Assembly: GCF_000006565.2 (NCBI RefSeq)
Contig: NC_031476.1
Coordinates: 3,620,458 to 3,684,457 of the forward strand
Origin: Toxoplasma gondii ME49
Lineage: Eukaryota; Apicomplexa; Conoidasida; Eucoccidiorida; Sarcocystidae
Direction: 5' to 3'
DNA length: 64,000 nucleotides
This document shows, in pieces, positions 10,108 to 22,115 of this stretch (positions within the stretch are counted from its first letter, which is position 1; the number at the start of each line of letters is the position of its first letter). The notes under the pieces are model-generated. The model saw only the letters and a program-made list of their open reading frames with translations. It was not told the origin of the DNA and did not search any database. A program made the translations under genes and the position numbers.

Positions 10108-12666
10108 TCACGTTTGCTTCAGCAACTCGACCGCGTGGTGCATGCGCTTGCCTTCGGCCTGCGCAGTCCACTGATACGCGAGGAGGAGACACCGTCCGCA
10201 GAAGGCCAGGCGGTGAGCCTTGCATACAAACTGAAGCGTGTGGTTCCTGCCCAGCACCCGACCCTCGAGGGTGAGTTCCAGCGAGCTCTCCAGCTCGGCC
10301 AAAAGACTCCGCGACACTGGCTCGAAGCGCGCCGGAGGGTGAGAGGCTCTCGACGCCGCCGACGCCGAAGCGACAGAGTCAGCGGAGACTCCGTCAGGCG
10401 AAGAGACAGACGCATCAACCTGTTGAGACGAGGACGAGGACGGCGACCGCGCGTCTGTCGCCGACGCCTCGCCCCCGCTCGGTCGCCCTGTCTCGGCCTC
10501 GACTCTTCCACCTCCAGAGGAGGCGCCCGTCGGTCCAGAGGTCCTCGGTGTCTCTGGTGTCTCTGTCATCCGCGCGCGTTCGCGATCACCCTCTTCTGCG
10601 TCTCCGGATGCAAAGACAGGAAGCAGACGAGCCGCGAGGTATCGCAGAAGATGCATCACCGGCATCCTCTTGTCCACGCGCAAGTACGGCTGATCCAGCG
10701 CTGGGAGACACAGCGGCCACAGAGAAGAAGGTACCGAAGAAGAACAGTGTCTTCGTTTGATGGCTTCTCTGCGTGCATTTCCGAGTTTCCGCCTGATGTC
10801 GTCGATTGACGAGAAGACATGCTTCTCGTTCTTGTCGAGCCGATCCTTTCGTTCTGCGTCTTCTTTTCCACCTTCTCCTTCCCCTTTCTTTCTGCTGGGC
10901 GTCCTCATATCTGTCTGCGGAGTCTCGACTCCTCCCTCTTGCGGCCTCTCACCTTCCCCACAGTCCCTCCTCTTTCCGCCCTCCTGCGAACTGAGCTGAG
11001 AGAGCAGCGCGAGGGCCTGAGCCTGGTCAGGCACCAGCGCGACGGCGAGCGTCTCTTCGTCGTCAAACAGAGCGAGTCTCCCCTTCACCAGTTCCTCCAA
11101 GAACTCTTCCCTCGACGGCGCAGTCGCCGGCAGAACCTCTTGCGTCTGCGCAGCCGCCGGTGCTGTCTCCGAAGAGGACAGACCGGAGCTATCCAGTGTG
11201 GGGAGCACACCGACGGTCGGAGACGACCCTGCAGCCGCGCCCTGTCTCGGAGTTGCCGCGGAGGAGACACTCGACCAAGCGCATGTCTCCGTTTCCTTCT
11301 GCCCGCCTGCGCTCCCGCCTAGCAGGCAGCGCTGAGACCCTGTGCCGGGACTTGCGCCGCCGACTTGCGCCGTCGTCTCTTCGGCTTCGAGGAGGCTGTA
11401 CGGCCGTTCGCCGGCGAGGAAGCGCCTGAGCTCCTCTCGCTCGAGAGCTTCTTCGCGAGCGAAGCGTGGAAAAAGCTTGTCGATCAGATTCTGCAGGGAC
11501 CGATCAAAGAGCACTGGCGCCTGCGTCGGCGGCCCTCCAGACGCTGGCGAGGAGACACTCGAGGAGACAGACCCCACGGACCCCACACCCGCGGCGACAG
11601 ACGCCCCCGCGCTTCCGCCCGCCTCCGCCGCAGCCGCCGCAGACACGCGCGGCAAGGCGCGCCGGACGTCGATGTCTGCAAAGGAAGCGAAAGTCGGAAA
11701 TCAAGAGAGACCTCTGTGAGTTGCGGAGAGACGCGAACTGGAGACGAAGAGAAACAATCCCAGAAATGCCTCTGTAATGATGGGGACAGAAAAAAACGGG
11801 ACAGAAAGGAGACACATAGAAGAGGAGTCGAGAGAGACAGCGAGCAGCGAGAAAGGGGCCCGGGTCACAAGGGAGCGCGAGTGTGAAAGAAGGAAACAGA
11901 ACGGAGGTTTCGTCACCCTCTTCTTCTTCACTGTCTGCATGTTTCGTCTGGCAGCGCGCTCGAAAGCCTCTGGAAAGCTCCCGTGGAAGGCTGTCCTACC
12001 GTTGTGGTGACAAAGGCCATGAGTCAACTTCTCCTCACATCGGGGACAACATGTCTCCTCGAGTTCACCCTTCTCGGCGCGCGCCAAGAGACACCACTTG
12101 CAGAAGGAGTGCAGACAGTCCTTGATGGTCACAGCTTCTCGAAAGTATCCCGAGCACAGGCGACAACGAAAATGCTGCTCCACCGCTCGAAGAGGAAAGC
12201 GAACGTCCATTCCGTCTTCGCTCTCGAAGTTTTCGCAGATGCACAGGTCCGCCGCCGCGGACAAGTTTGGGCTCAGCCGAGACGCCGAGGAAGCAGACGA
12301 AGAGGAAGACGAAGAGGAAGAAGACGAAGAGGAAGAAGAAGACGTAGAAAGAGAAGAAGCGAAAGAAGAGAAGGAAGAAGTGGAAGGCAACTGCACAGAT
12401 GCTGCAGCCGACATCGGAGATGAATCAGGTAGATTGAGTGACGGCGACGAGAGTTGAGAGGTTCCTCCCGTTGCCAGATATGCATTGGCATTCTCCCCGA
12501 TTCTCTTCTTCTTCACGAATGGCCCTTCGTCTTCGTCTCTTCCTTCGAGTCTCCGTTCCTCCCTCCCTGCTGCTCCTCCAGGCTGTACCTCGACAGTCCT
12601 TTCAGCTTCTCTGTGAACCTCTGGCCGTTCCCCTGCGGAGAGGGCGCCAAGTGAGGACGACGGCAT
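10108..12666 (-). CDS. Polycomb-type RING finger protein with RAWUL-like C-terminus
   Basis: Exons (minus): 12666-12000 and 11675-10108; splice CACAACG|gtagga ... tttgcag|ACATC restores frame; 745 codons. Exon 1 ends in a RING finger: HFRCRLCSGYFREAVTIKDC, then LHSFCKWC and CCPRCEEKL. The pattern C-x2-C-x12-C-x-H-x2-C-x2-C then C-x2-C closely matches PCGF/RING1 proteins (CxxCxGYxxxAxTIxxCLHxFC). The exon 2 start, VLFDRSLQNLIDKLFPRF, resembles the segment after the PCGF RING. Near the end, PYLRVDKRMPVMHLLRYLA followed by LEGRVLGRNHTLQFV resembles the ubiquitin-like RAWUL domain. Expected role by homology: E3 ubiquitin ligase component acting on chromatin. Poly-Ser (coded at about 12290-12370) and long acidic or Ala/Gly-rich stretches separate the domains. 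The ATG at 12666 is the first in the open frame; an extra upstream exon is possible. Confidence 0.75.
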
Positions 12667-14283
12667 GCTGTTTGAAAGCGAAACTGAAAGAGTCGGAGGC
12701 GAAGACGGAGAAGAACACCAGAGCAGAAAGAGAAGGCAGCAGGTCCTGCAGCCGGCGCTTCTGCATGCGGAACGGAGGTCCTGGATGCGAGACACTAAAC
12801 AGCGAAAAAACGCATGCGAGCGCGAGAGGGACAGGGTGGAATGTAGACGTTTGGGTGGAGAGAGATAGGCGAACGAGGAGAGAGAGGGAAATGCAGAGAT
12901 TGATAAGTAGAACGAGATAGAGAGGGACGGAGGAAAAGAGAGGTATACAGAGAAAAACTCAGAGGAAGAGAGAGACAGATGGAAAGGAGCAGAAGCGAGC
13001 AGAGAGAGGGGAGTAAACAGAGGTCCGTGGAAAAGAGAGGAATACGAACTGATATGCAGAGAAAGAGCAAAACCCAAGGATGGAAAGAGACGAACTGAGT
13101 TGAGACGTGAGAGAAGAAGGTCGAGATTCACTGCGCGTAAAAGCCGCAGAAGGTTGAGGCATGGCACATCAGTAAAAGGAGGCAGCAAAGAGGAGAAGAA
13201 GAAAGACGAGTCGACGTAGCCAGCGAGAGATGAAAGAAGAGCAAGGAGAACCTTCAAGACAGAAAAGAGCGACAAACGAGGCCTTTACTATGCGTGTCTT
13301 CCAGGTCCGAAAAGATAAAGGAGCATGCAGACGCGTCGCGAGCCAGTGGCTCCGTCAGAAGCGACGAAAGAAAAAACTGCGTCTCTCGTCCTGAGAGAAG
13401 TTTTCTTGTTTCTCGCTGGTGTTCTTCCTCTCTCCTGTCGCCACAGTGTGGTTGATCGGCTGGTGCATGCAATCGGGCCATGGTCGCCAGAGCCCCGTCC
13501 GTGCATGCCTTTTTTGTTCGGCTTCTCCTCTCCTTCTTCTCCTTCTTCTCCTTCTTCTGTCTCTCTCCCTCCAGAACCGTGGGCGGAGTTTCTCGTCTTT
13601 TGTGTTTTCTGAAATCTGCGGCTAGGGGATGTTTCTTCTCCTGCGGGGATCCTTCTCTCTTCCTCCCCGATTGAAAGCGCAGTGGGAGAAAAGAACGCTG
13701 CCGCAAAAAGGCCTACACTGTGGAAAGAGCTTGACCGCCTCACAGGCAAGAGTCGCCTGAAACGTTTCTGTTTTCTCCCGAGCCGCTGAGTTGCCTGATC
13801 GAAATCTCCGCAGGCCTCTGTCTGTTCTCTGTGACTGTCGGGGGGCCGTAGCCGTTTGTCATGTCTCCTTTGTCTCCGTGTCTCCGGTCTCCCCAAGCCG
13901 TCCCTCGACCAGTCGTCGATTTCTTCTTCAGTTTCCTCGTGCTCTCTCGTGACGGGAGCCGTTCGTTCATGTTTCTTCCTCTGGGTTTCGAGTCTCCCTC
14001 GAAGTTCAGCGCCGCCAACGAAAGTGGAGGTCCGTCTCTGCCGACTCGCGTTCAGAAGAGAGAGAAGAGAAACTCCGAGAAAAAATAGCGCAGCCGGTCC
14101 TCCTCTCTCTGCGTGCCTCTTCTCTGTCCCTTCCTCATCTCCGACGGCTTCTTTTCTCTCTTCCTTTCCTCTCTTTGCCCTCTCTCATCTTCTCCCTCGC
14201 TTCTGTTTCCTTTCTCGTACACCTTCCCTACTGAGGCGTTCCTCTGTCGGTGTATCTCCTTCTGTTCCGCGCGTCTTCCTGCC
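12667..14283. other. Divergent promoter region between RING and CDKAL1 genes
   Basis: The two genes start away from each other here. From about 12690 to 13260 the plus strand is purine-rich, that is, pyrimidine-rich in the sense of the minus-strand RING gene. From about 13860 to 14280 the plus strand is pyrimidine-rich toward the CDKAL1 start. That polarity is what coccidian leaders show. No coding exon is supported. A long minus frame reaching 13275 is an upstream extension in this pyrimidine-rich leader. Confidence 0.5.
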
Positions 14284-15508
14284 ATGTCGGAGTCTCCTGC
14301 TTCTTCTCTCACCGCGTCTGGCGGAGAGGGCGTCGCGGTCGCGGGAGGCGCCGCTCTTGTTTGTTCGTCTGCCGCGGCTCTCAGCTCGCGAGGCTCGTGG
14401 AGGAGCTCGGCGTTTCTCCCCGCTCTCGCCTTGACCGGTGTCGGATGCGCCGTCGGCTTTTTCCTCTACAGCGCAGGTATCTCCTCGCGGCTGAAACGGG
14501 CACCGTCCTTGGGGGCGAGAGCGGCTGCGCGAGCAGACACAGAGAACGGCGCAGCGTGCTACACGAAGTCCAGAGGAGACGACCAGCTCCCTTCTGCATG
14601 CGAAGGAGACGACCAGCTCCCTGGCGAGGGCGCATGTGCAACAGATGCGGACGCCGTAGGGACCGCCGGCTGCAGCTCCGATCGCTGCAGATGCGACGAG
14701 ACAGGAAAGGAGACAAAGGAGACCGCTGGGTATCGAGGCGGAGACAGCGGGTGCGGGAGCGCAGCCTGTTGCCAGCAAGTGGACGGCGAAACGCGGCAGA
14801 CAGAGCTGGAGCTCGCGGAAGAAGACGCGAGTGAATGCGACCTCGAAGATCTCCAGGCGAGCGACGACGAAGGTGTGGAGACACTCGAGCCACCCACACA
14901 CAGCCACCCCACATTTCCGAGGGTGAAGCCGAAGAGACAGCTGAGACGCAAGGGGACAGAGAACGGAGAGACCAAGAGTCAAGCAGAAGAAAAAGAAGAA
15001 AAAGAAGAAAAAGAAGGAGATCAGAGCGAGGAGGCGAGGCAAGGCGAAGATCGCCGAGACGCAGGAGCGGCAGGCGAGAGCGAGCGGGGCAGAGACTTTT
15101 TCCAGCCGGGCAAAAGACAAAGAATTTTCGTGAAGACGTTCGGCTGCGCCCACAACCAGTCCGACTCCGAATACATGAGTAAGGTCCCGCTGGAACGGAT
15201 GAGGCAACGGACAGACGCAAACGGCTTTGCGACTCCGCGCCTATCGCACAGAAGTCTGCATGCACGAAGATCTGTCGCGCCAGACCTCAGGAGACATGCA
15301 GCGTTCAGGGCAAGGAAAAGAACCTTAGTCACATCCTTAGAAACGGCCAATGCTGCGAAAGTGATCACACATACTCACATACTTGTAGTCGCGACTAGAA
15401 CGTCGCAACCAGCTCACATACCAATATCCATATAGATACCTATATATATATATCTATATATGTATATAAAATATATATATATATGTATATATTTATATAT
15501 ATATGTAT

Positions 15509-15539
<31 letters not shown>

Positions 15540-15553
15540 TATATGTATATATT

Positions 15554-15584
<31 letters not shown>

Positions 15585-18500
15585 GTATGTATATGCATAT
15601 GAGTACAACATGCTTGATGGTTAGGGGTAGATTAACTGACAGAGACATCGACAGGCGTAGTTCGAGGAATACATTCCGATGCATATTGATGGGGAGATGG
15701 GGACCCAGAGGCGACACTGAGATCTTGTAGCGACATGTAGATGCGCCGATTCCATTTACGCATTTCTGGGCGTACCTGGACTTGCGTTCTTGCACTGCAT
15801 GAAAACGCGCAGTACAAGGACAGGTCTGGACTCGAGCAGCAGTTTTCCTTTTCTTTCTTGGTCGCGTTTTTTCAGTGGGTCTGCTCGACGCCGCGGGGTA
15901 CACCTTTGTGTCTCGGATGGAAGACGCAGATGTCTGTCTCATCAACTCCTGCACTGTGAAGAGTCCGTCGGAATTCGCCCTATATTCGGTGATTCAAGAA
16001 GCCCTGCAGGTGGAGGTCCCCTCGGCGTCCATGGTGCGTGCACAGCAGCGCGCGAAGGCAGCTAAGAAGGACGGCGGCAGTGAGCCGCGCGCGATTGCTT
16101 CTTCTTCTTGTTCTTCTTCGCGTTGTTCCTCCGATTCGTCGAAGCCGAAACTCGGGGGCGAGGACAGAGACACAGAGCAAAGAGAACGAGAACAAGAAGA
16201 GGGCAAGGAGCACCCTGCATGCATAGGCTGCGGTGGCGCTGACGCCTGTCCCCCGGCCTTTGCTCTGACGGGACGCGCAGAGGAGGAGGCGAAGGGAGCT
16301 GAGGCGCCAGATGCGGGAGAATCGGTGAGAAGCGGAAACGCGGCTCCTGTTGCTAGGCGGCCCATTCCCTGCGTCGTTGCCGGCTGTGTGCCATACGGCC
16401 TCGGTGGAGACACACGAGACAACGACTCGAGAGGAAAGAAGCGTGGAGACTGGGCGAAGCAGGAGACGAAGCGCGCAGCCGAGGGTGCAGGCGAGAAGAA
16501 ACAGAGCGGCCAAAGAGACCTGCTGAAGCTCTGCTCCATTGTAGGAGTGAGTGCGATCGACCGGATCGTCGAGGCTGTTGAGGAGGCTCTGAAGGGCAAC
16601 GTGATCCGCCTCGGTGGCAAACGAAGGTGAGCGGAAGTTCGACGCGAGAGCGAAGCACTTGGCGCAGAGAGGCAGCTGCAGCGGGGGTCGACGCAGATGA
16701 ACAGAAAGACGAAGAGACGCGAGAGAAAGAGAGGCTGGGACTCGGGCAGGTCCGGCACCGCCGCGCGAGGGGGCGCCATCTGGAGAACGTCGGTCGAAAC
16801 GAAGACTGCCAACAAGGGAGGAGACGAAGGTGGGCGTCCTCGGTGTGTAGCGTTCTGAGGTCTGGCAGGGATCAATGGCCGCGGATCTGCGGAGACACAG
16901 CAGGGCGGGAGGCGTCGAGGAGAACGAAGGGAGACCCAAAAGAGAAAAAAAGAACAGAGAGAAAGTGAAGAAGGCAGGAGGCGAAGGAACAGAACTGCAC
17001 AGAGATGGAGAAGCGCTAGTGAGGGTTGTAGGCCAAGGAAATATGAATCGAGAAAATGCGAGAACTGGGAGACATCAAGAAGAAAGGAAATTCAGTGCAT
17101 GTGGCGGCGAGGAAGGCAAGCTGTAGTGAGATGGTATGAAGGCCGTACGGAACGGGAAGATACACCCGAGAGGATTCGGCTGGAATCTGTTTTCCTCTCC
17201 AGGTTGCCGTCTCTCGACCTTCCAAAGATTCGGCGAAATAACCTCGTGGAAATTGTCCCGATCTCAACAGGGTGTCTAGGCAGTTGCACATACTGCAAAA
17301 CAAAGCATGCAAGGTAAGCGTATTGAATAGGGAGAGCGGTTTTTCTACTCTCTCTGTCGCTTTCTTTCCAGAGTCCGTTTTTCGTTCTGCGACGTATGGT
17401 CTCTTTGTTTCCTTCCTTCTCCTCTCCTTCGCGGGCTCGTGCACAACTTCACCGTCCTCTCTTCCTCTCGCATGCCCTCCCCCACTTTGAGTCTGTCTTC
17501 TGCGTTCCGTTGTCCTTCCTAGGTTCCCTCATTTTCTTCTGGTTTTGCTGCCTCCTTCTTCGCTGTTTCTCCTCTGTGAAACAAACTGTCGTTTTTTAAT
17601 CCCCCTTGCTTTTACGCAACTCGTGCCAGCCCCATGTCTGTGTTCCCTTCTTTCGAAGGGTCGCTGTCTTCTTTTTCTTTCGCTCGTTTCGTTCTCCTCT
17701 TCTCTCGTTCTCTGTTTTCTCTCTTCTCGCTGTGATCGGCCGCATGTCCTGGTCCGTCGTTCTTCAAGTCGAAATTTTTTTCTGCGGCGGGTGTTCCCAG
17801 AGGCGACCTGGGGAGTTATCCGGAAGAGGCAATTGAGAAGCGCGTCGAGGCCTCACTCGAGGAAGGTGTGAAGCAAATTTGGTTGACATCTGAAGACTCC
17901 GGTGAGCTGAAGAATGGCGTTTGTCGGCCGCCTCTTCTCGCCTTTCGGGTGGTTCGTCAGCCGCCCTTCGCTGGACGGAGTGGAGACGACGGGGAGAGAG
18001 AGGTCGACTTTGGATACCGTTTTTTTCGTCAGTTCGGAAACGGATTTGTGTCGGTAAAACGTCGTGTCTCAAATTGTGTTTCTTCAAGTCGAGGGGCAGT
18101 CGGCGAGAAACCGGACATCTCGCGGTCGCCTTTCATTTGTTGGCTTCGTTTGCGAGTCTTCTCGTGTGTCATTTGGTCCGGTCTGCTTGTTCCTCTCTTT
18201 CTGTCGCTTGCTCCACTTCTGTTCGTTGTTTTCTTTCGGTTCCTCTGGCCACCCCCACCTGCGACTCTCTCCCTGCGCCTGCGTCGAGGCGTTTCTCCCC
18301 TTCAGTCTCTTCTTGTCCTTCCGTTTCTCCCCCTTTGTGCCTCCGCTCTGTAGGCGCCTACGGCTTGGATCGACAGAGCAGCCTGACTGGGCTGCTTGCT
18401 CGGCTCTTGCGCAACGTCTTCGACAGGAAGGCCGATTCGTCGTTGATGCTTCGCGTCGGGATGTCGAATCCACCGTTTCTTCTGCAACAGCTGAAGAGCG

Positions 18501-19346
18501 CTGTCCAGGTGTTCAGCCATCCTAACGTCTTCGAGTTCCTCCATCTGCCTCTCCAGTCGGGCAGCAACGACGTCCTGCTAGCCATGGTGCGGAGAGTTTT
18601 TTTCGTTGCCGGAAAGTTCGAAGGACTTTCAGATTTTCGCTTCAGCGCCTTCTCCAGCAGCCCCTGCCACTGTTGTCGCATCCAAAGTATCTGTGTGCTG
18701 TGCCTCCACACAAGTCATGCATTCTCTCATCCATTCCAACATCGCAGTCTGTGAGGCAATCCAGGTCCGTGACGCTCCTTCGTGTCTGCTTTGACGGTGT
18801 AACCTGTCAGCTGATAGTTAGCCTGGGCGTCCGTCAGACGCAGCCTTTGCTTTCGGCGTTCACATCCAAAGCCAGGTTCTCCCTTCTGTTTGAGAACTCA
18901 AACGCGCTTCTCCATTCTTGTTAAAGAAAAGCAATTTTTTCCAATTACTCGGGATAACACCACTGCTTGCGTCATCCGTCATTGTAGACCCAACTCAACG
19001 GTGTCACTCTCGTGCTTGACCAAAACAACAACAGTCGAGTTCCGTCCAAACAGCAGACGAAAACGACGTTTCGCAATCTTCTTGTTTACTGTGGGCGCAT
19101 GCAGTGAATCTGTCTTGGGAGGGGAGGTGTAACTGGCCTGCCGGCTTTCAGCACTGTAGCAGCGAGACAAGGCCCGGTCCTCCGTGGTCGACAAGAAGGC
19201 ATTTCCCCGAGGCATCTGCTGTCTTCCGCTGACTGCATCTGTCTTCTTTTCTTTCGACTGCCACAGGACTTCGTAGTTCACGGGTAGAGGTTCTCTGCCT
19301 CCATGCTCTTGAAGATAAATATATACATACATACATACATACGTAC

Positions 19347-19379
<33 letters not shown>

Positions 19380-20840
19380 CATATATATATACATATATAC
19401 ATATATATATATGTATATATATATATATGTAATTGTGTGTGTGTCGTGGCATGGGATACGTGGCCGAGATGCATGTGTAGACTTATGGATGAGCGCGTAT
19501 CAGATGCAAGGTGCATGCAATGGAAACGCGTACATGAAACTAGCCACACACATAACGCTATTTATCGCAGACAGAAACGCTCATTGCTTTGCATATTTAG
19601 AATATATATATATATATATGTGTGTATATGTATGTATGAATATGTGCATGTGTGATAATGTGTGTCTGTGGTGTGATGTTTGGCTTTGCTTCTTCAGAAT
19701 CGCGAGTACACGGCAGAGCAGTTTGAGGTCGTTGTGGAAACTCTGTTGAAGCATTTTCCTCGAATGACGATTGCGACGGACATCATTTGTGGCTTTCCTG
19801 GAGAGACCGACGAGGACCACGAAAGAACGCTCGCCATCATCAGGAAATTCAAGTTTCCTGTAAGTCTAGAAACCATCTCAACCGTGTTTTTCACTGTCCG
19901 CTGTGCTTGTTTCCCGGTGCTTTTCCATTTTCTCTTTTCTGCACGTAGTCGTTGGCACCCCATTTCTCTCGGTCCCTCGCCTGCACCTAAAGAAAAACTC
20001 AACATCCCTTCTGCAGTCTTGATTACACTTGCTTTGTATTCTTAACTTCTCTAGTCGTTGGGGCTGCTTCTCTTCCATATGTCCTCCGTCTGGACTCTCA
20101 CATACTCCCCCGAGCCGTTTCTTTCTTTCTGTGTTTCGTCACGCGCGGCGATTTGACTCTGCAGGCGCTTTCCATTTCTCTTTCTCATGCTGTGTCTTCG
20201 CCTCCCAGCCGCCTGCACACACCTGCGTCTGTGCACCCGAATTTGTCTGGGCATGTCTGTTTTTCGTTGTCGAGTTCCAGTGTTCCTTTATGTGTACTTT
20301 TATAGGGTGTTTCGTGCTTTCTTCCTCAGGTTGTGAACATCTCTCAGTTTTACCCTCGTCCCGGCACACCGGCTGCGTCGATGAAGCAACTGCCTTCTCA
20401 AGTGGTTAAGCGACGAAGTCGAGAAGTTACAGCTTTGTTTGAGAGCTACACCTGCTACGATTGGATGCTCCATACCACGCAAATGGTGAGGACTCTCTTT
20501 TTTTCGCGAATATTTTCTCTCTAGTTCCGCACCGATCGGCGTTAGTTTTGTGTATCTGTGCTCGTGAACCGAGCATTGGAACTGTCTGCTCCTTTCCGCC
20601 GCGCCGGTGACGACGTGAGAATCTCCTTTTCGTCTCGGTAGTTTTCGTGGGGAAGAGACGCTGACGCAGAGTCGCAAACAGAGAGCGAGTTTCCAGGTTG
20701 CTTTCGCAATCGGTTTCTTTTTTTTTCCTCTCAGGTTTGGTTCAGCTCCACGTCAGAAAAGAGCGACCACACAGTCGGGCAGACGAAGCAGTACGTCAAA
20801 GTCTTGACGCCGAGGTAAGGCAAGAGACAGCTTCACAGAA

Positions 20841-20888
<48 letters not shown>

Positions 20889-21401
20889 GCATATATTTAT
20901 GTGTTTATATATATATATATATATATGGATTTTTGTGTATGTAGATATGTGTGTGTATGCATAAGGACTGTGAGGGTAGGCTTTCACACCGTGATACGCA
21001 GTCTGTGGAACGGGAACTTGTCTTCGTGGCGTGCTGTACGATGCGTCGGCCTGTGTATTCCGACGCGTAGATTGTAGAGTGTGGCGAGAGTGAATACCAA
21101 GTGTCACCGTTCCTGGCTTTCCAGTTCCTCATTTTAAGCGCCCTCGTTTCCCCGCCTGGGACGCCTTTTCGGCACAAACATCTCCGGTCGTTGCTCACAA
21201 CGACGCGTCTCGCCTGTCGGTTTTCGGGACATCCAAGAAATGCACTGGTGGCGAATGTTGCGTTTGTCTTTGCGGTTCTTTTTCAGAGACGATGCGCTGT
21301 TGGGAACCTGCTGTCTAATGCGCGTCACGGCGGTTGAGAAGTGGCACGTCGTGGCTGTGAGAGCGGAGCCAGAAGGCAAAAGGGCAGCGGCGGAAATCTG
21401 A
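14284..21401 (+). CDS. CDKAL1: CDKAL1-type threonylcarbamoyladenosine tRNA methylthiotransferase
   Basis: Radical-SAM enzyme that adds a methylthio group to t6A37 of tRNAs reading ANN codons. Exons: 14284-15178, 15876-16626, 17203-17313, 17802-17901, 18354-18586, 19698-19860, 20330-20485, 20735-20814, 21287-21401 (868 codons). The N-terminal MTTase domain carries its three cluster cysteines in [23 protein letters not shown] and VVAGCVPYG. The radical-SAM motif is [18 protein letters not shown] (CxxxCxxC). Further family blocks are [48 protein letters not shown] and [13 protein letters not shown], and a TRAM-like end ([19 protein letters not shown]). Unusual: a hydrophobic segment ([18 protein letters not shown]) lies near the N-terminus, while the C-terminus has no membrane tail as human CDKAL1 does. 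Charged inserts of 100 residues or more flank the first cysteine block and lie between the second and third. Confidence 0.92.
15429..15601. repeat. TA-rich microsatellite in CDKAL1 intron 1
   Basis: About 170 bases of TATA/TGTATA units, wholly within the intron 15179-15875. Confidence 0.85.
19316..19431. repeat. CATA/TATA microsatellite in CDKAL1 intron 5
   Basis: Starts as (ATAC)n and turns into (TA)n with CA interruptions. It is inside the intron 18587-19697. Confidence 0.85.
19596..19645. repeat. Second short TA/TG microsatellite in CDKAL1 intron 5
   Basis: About 50 bases of TA then TGTA units, close to the acceptor at 19697. Confidence 0.7.
20844..20927. repeat. TA microsatellite in CDKAL1 intron 8
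   Basis: Nearly pure (TA)n, starting 30 bases after the donor at 20815. Confidence 0.85.
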
Positions 21402-22115
21402 GAAGAGAACGCGGAGTAGACTGGACAGGCCTTAAGAGCTACGAAGGGCAGAAGGTGGAACGCAACGGGACGACCGCATTCGTTGCTTTCCCTGGATCCC
21501 ATTTTATGTGTTACCAAAAGTCGAAGAAAGGAAATGCTCTTCTTCTTTAGGGAAATTCGGAGCGCACAGGAACTGTGTCTCAGCGTTATGCAGTACCTGA
21601 CGTTTCTTCGCTGTGTCACTCGGTAGCTCTTTTCGGTATTCTCGAATCTCCACAGTTGACGAACTACGAATGCCTCTAAACTACGAAGGGTGCGGCTTTG
21701 GTGGAACACGACGTTCATGAGACCGAAGCTATCCTCACTTAATCAGATCCACGGCTGGCCACGTATGTTTCTGATTCAGCAGTGGTACGCCTTTAAAGAA
21801 TCCGGATTCATCCAAAAACGTGCTTTTTTCCAGCCACCCTAACCGTGGGGTTTTCACAAAAGTAGTCGCGACAACGACAGTGGCCAAACAGTAGAGAATC
21901 TCCATTCGGTGAATCCTCGACAGAACAGGTTTCCCTCCTAGCCGATCGAACAAGTGCAGGCACACGGCCTGCTCTCATCCATCTGATTTCTCGTTTAGCC
22001 GCCTACCGTCACGAAAAACTGCCTTTCACAAAACTATTCCAGTGCTGCGGGTTGCAGCTCGGTTTGGACGAACAGCTCTCTCGACCGAAAAATCGCAGCT
22101 CACAAAATTCACTCT
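21402..22115. other. Convergent intergenic region, CDKAL1 to SRS cluster
   Basis: Holds the CDKAL1 3' UTR and the 3' flank of the first SRS gene. Base composition becomes less GC-rich near 21700, where the SRS block starts. No gene or repeat is recognised. Confidence 0.5.
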
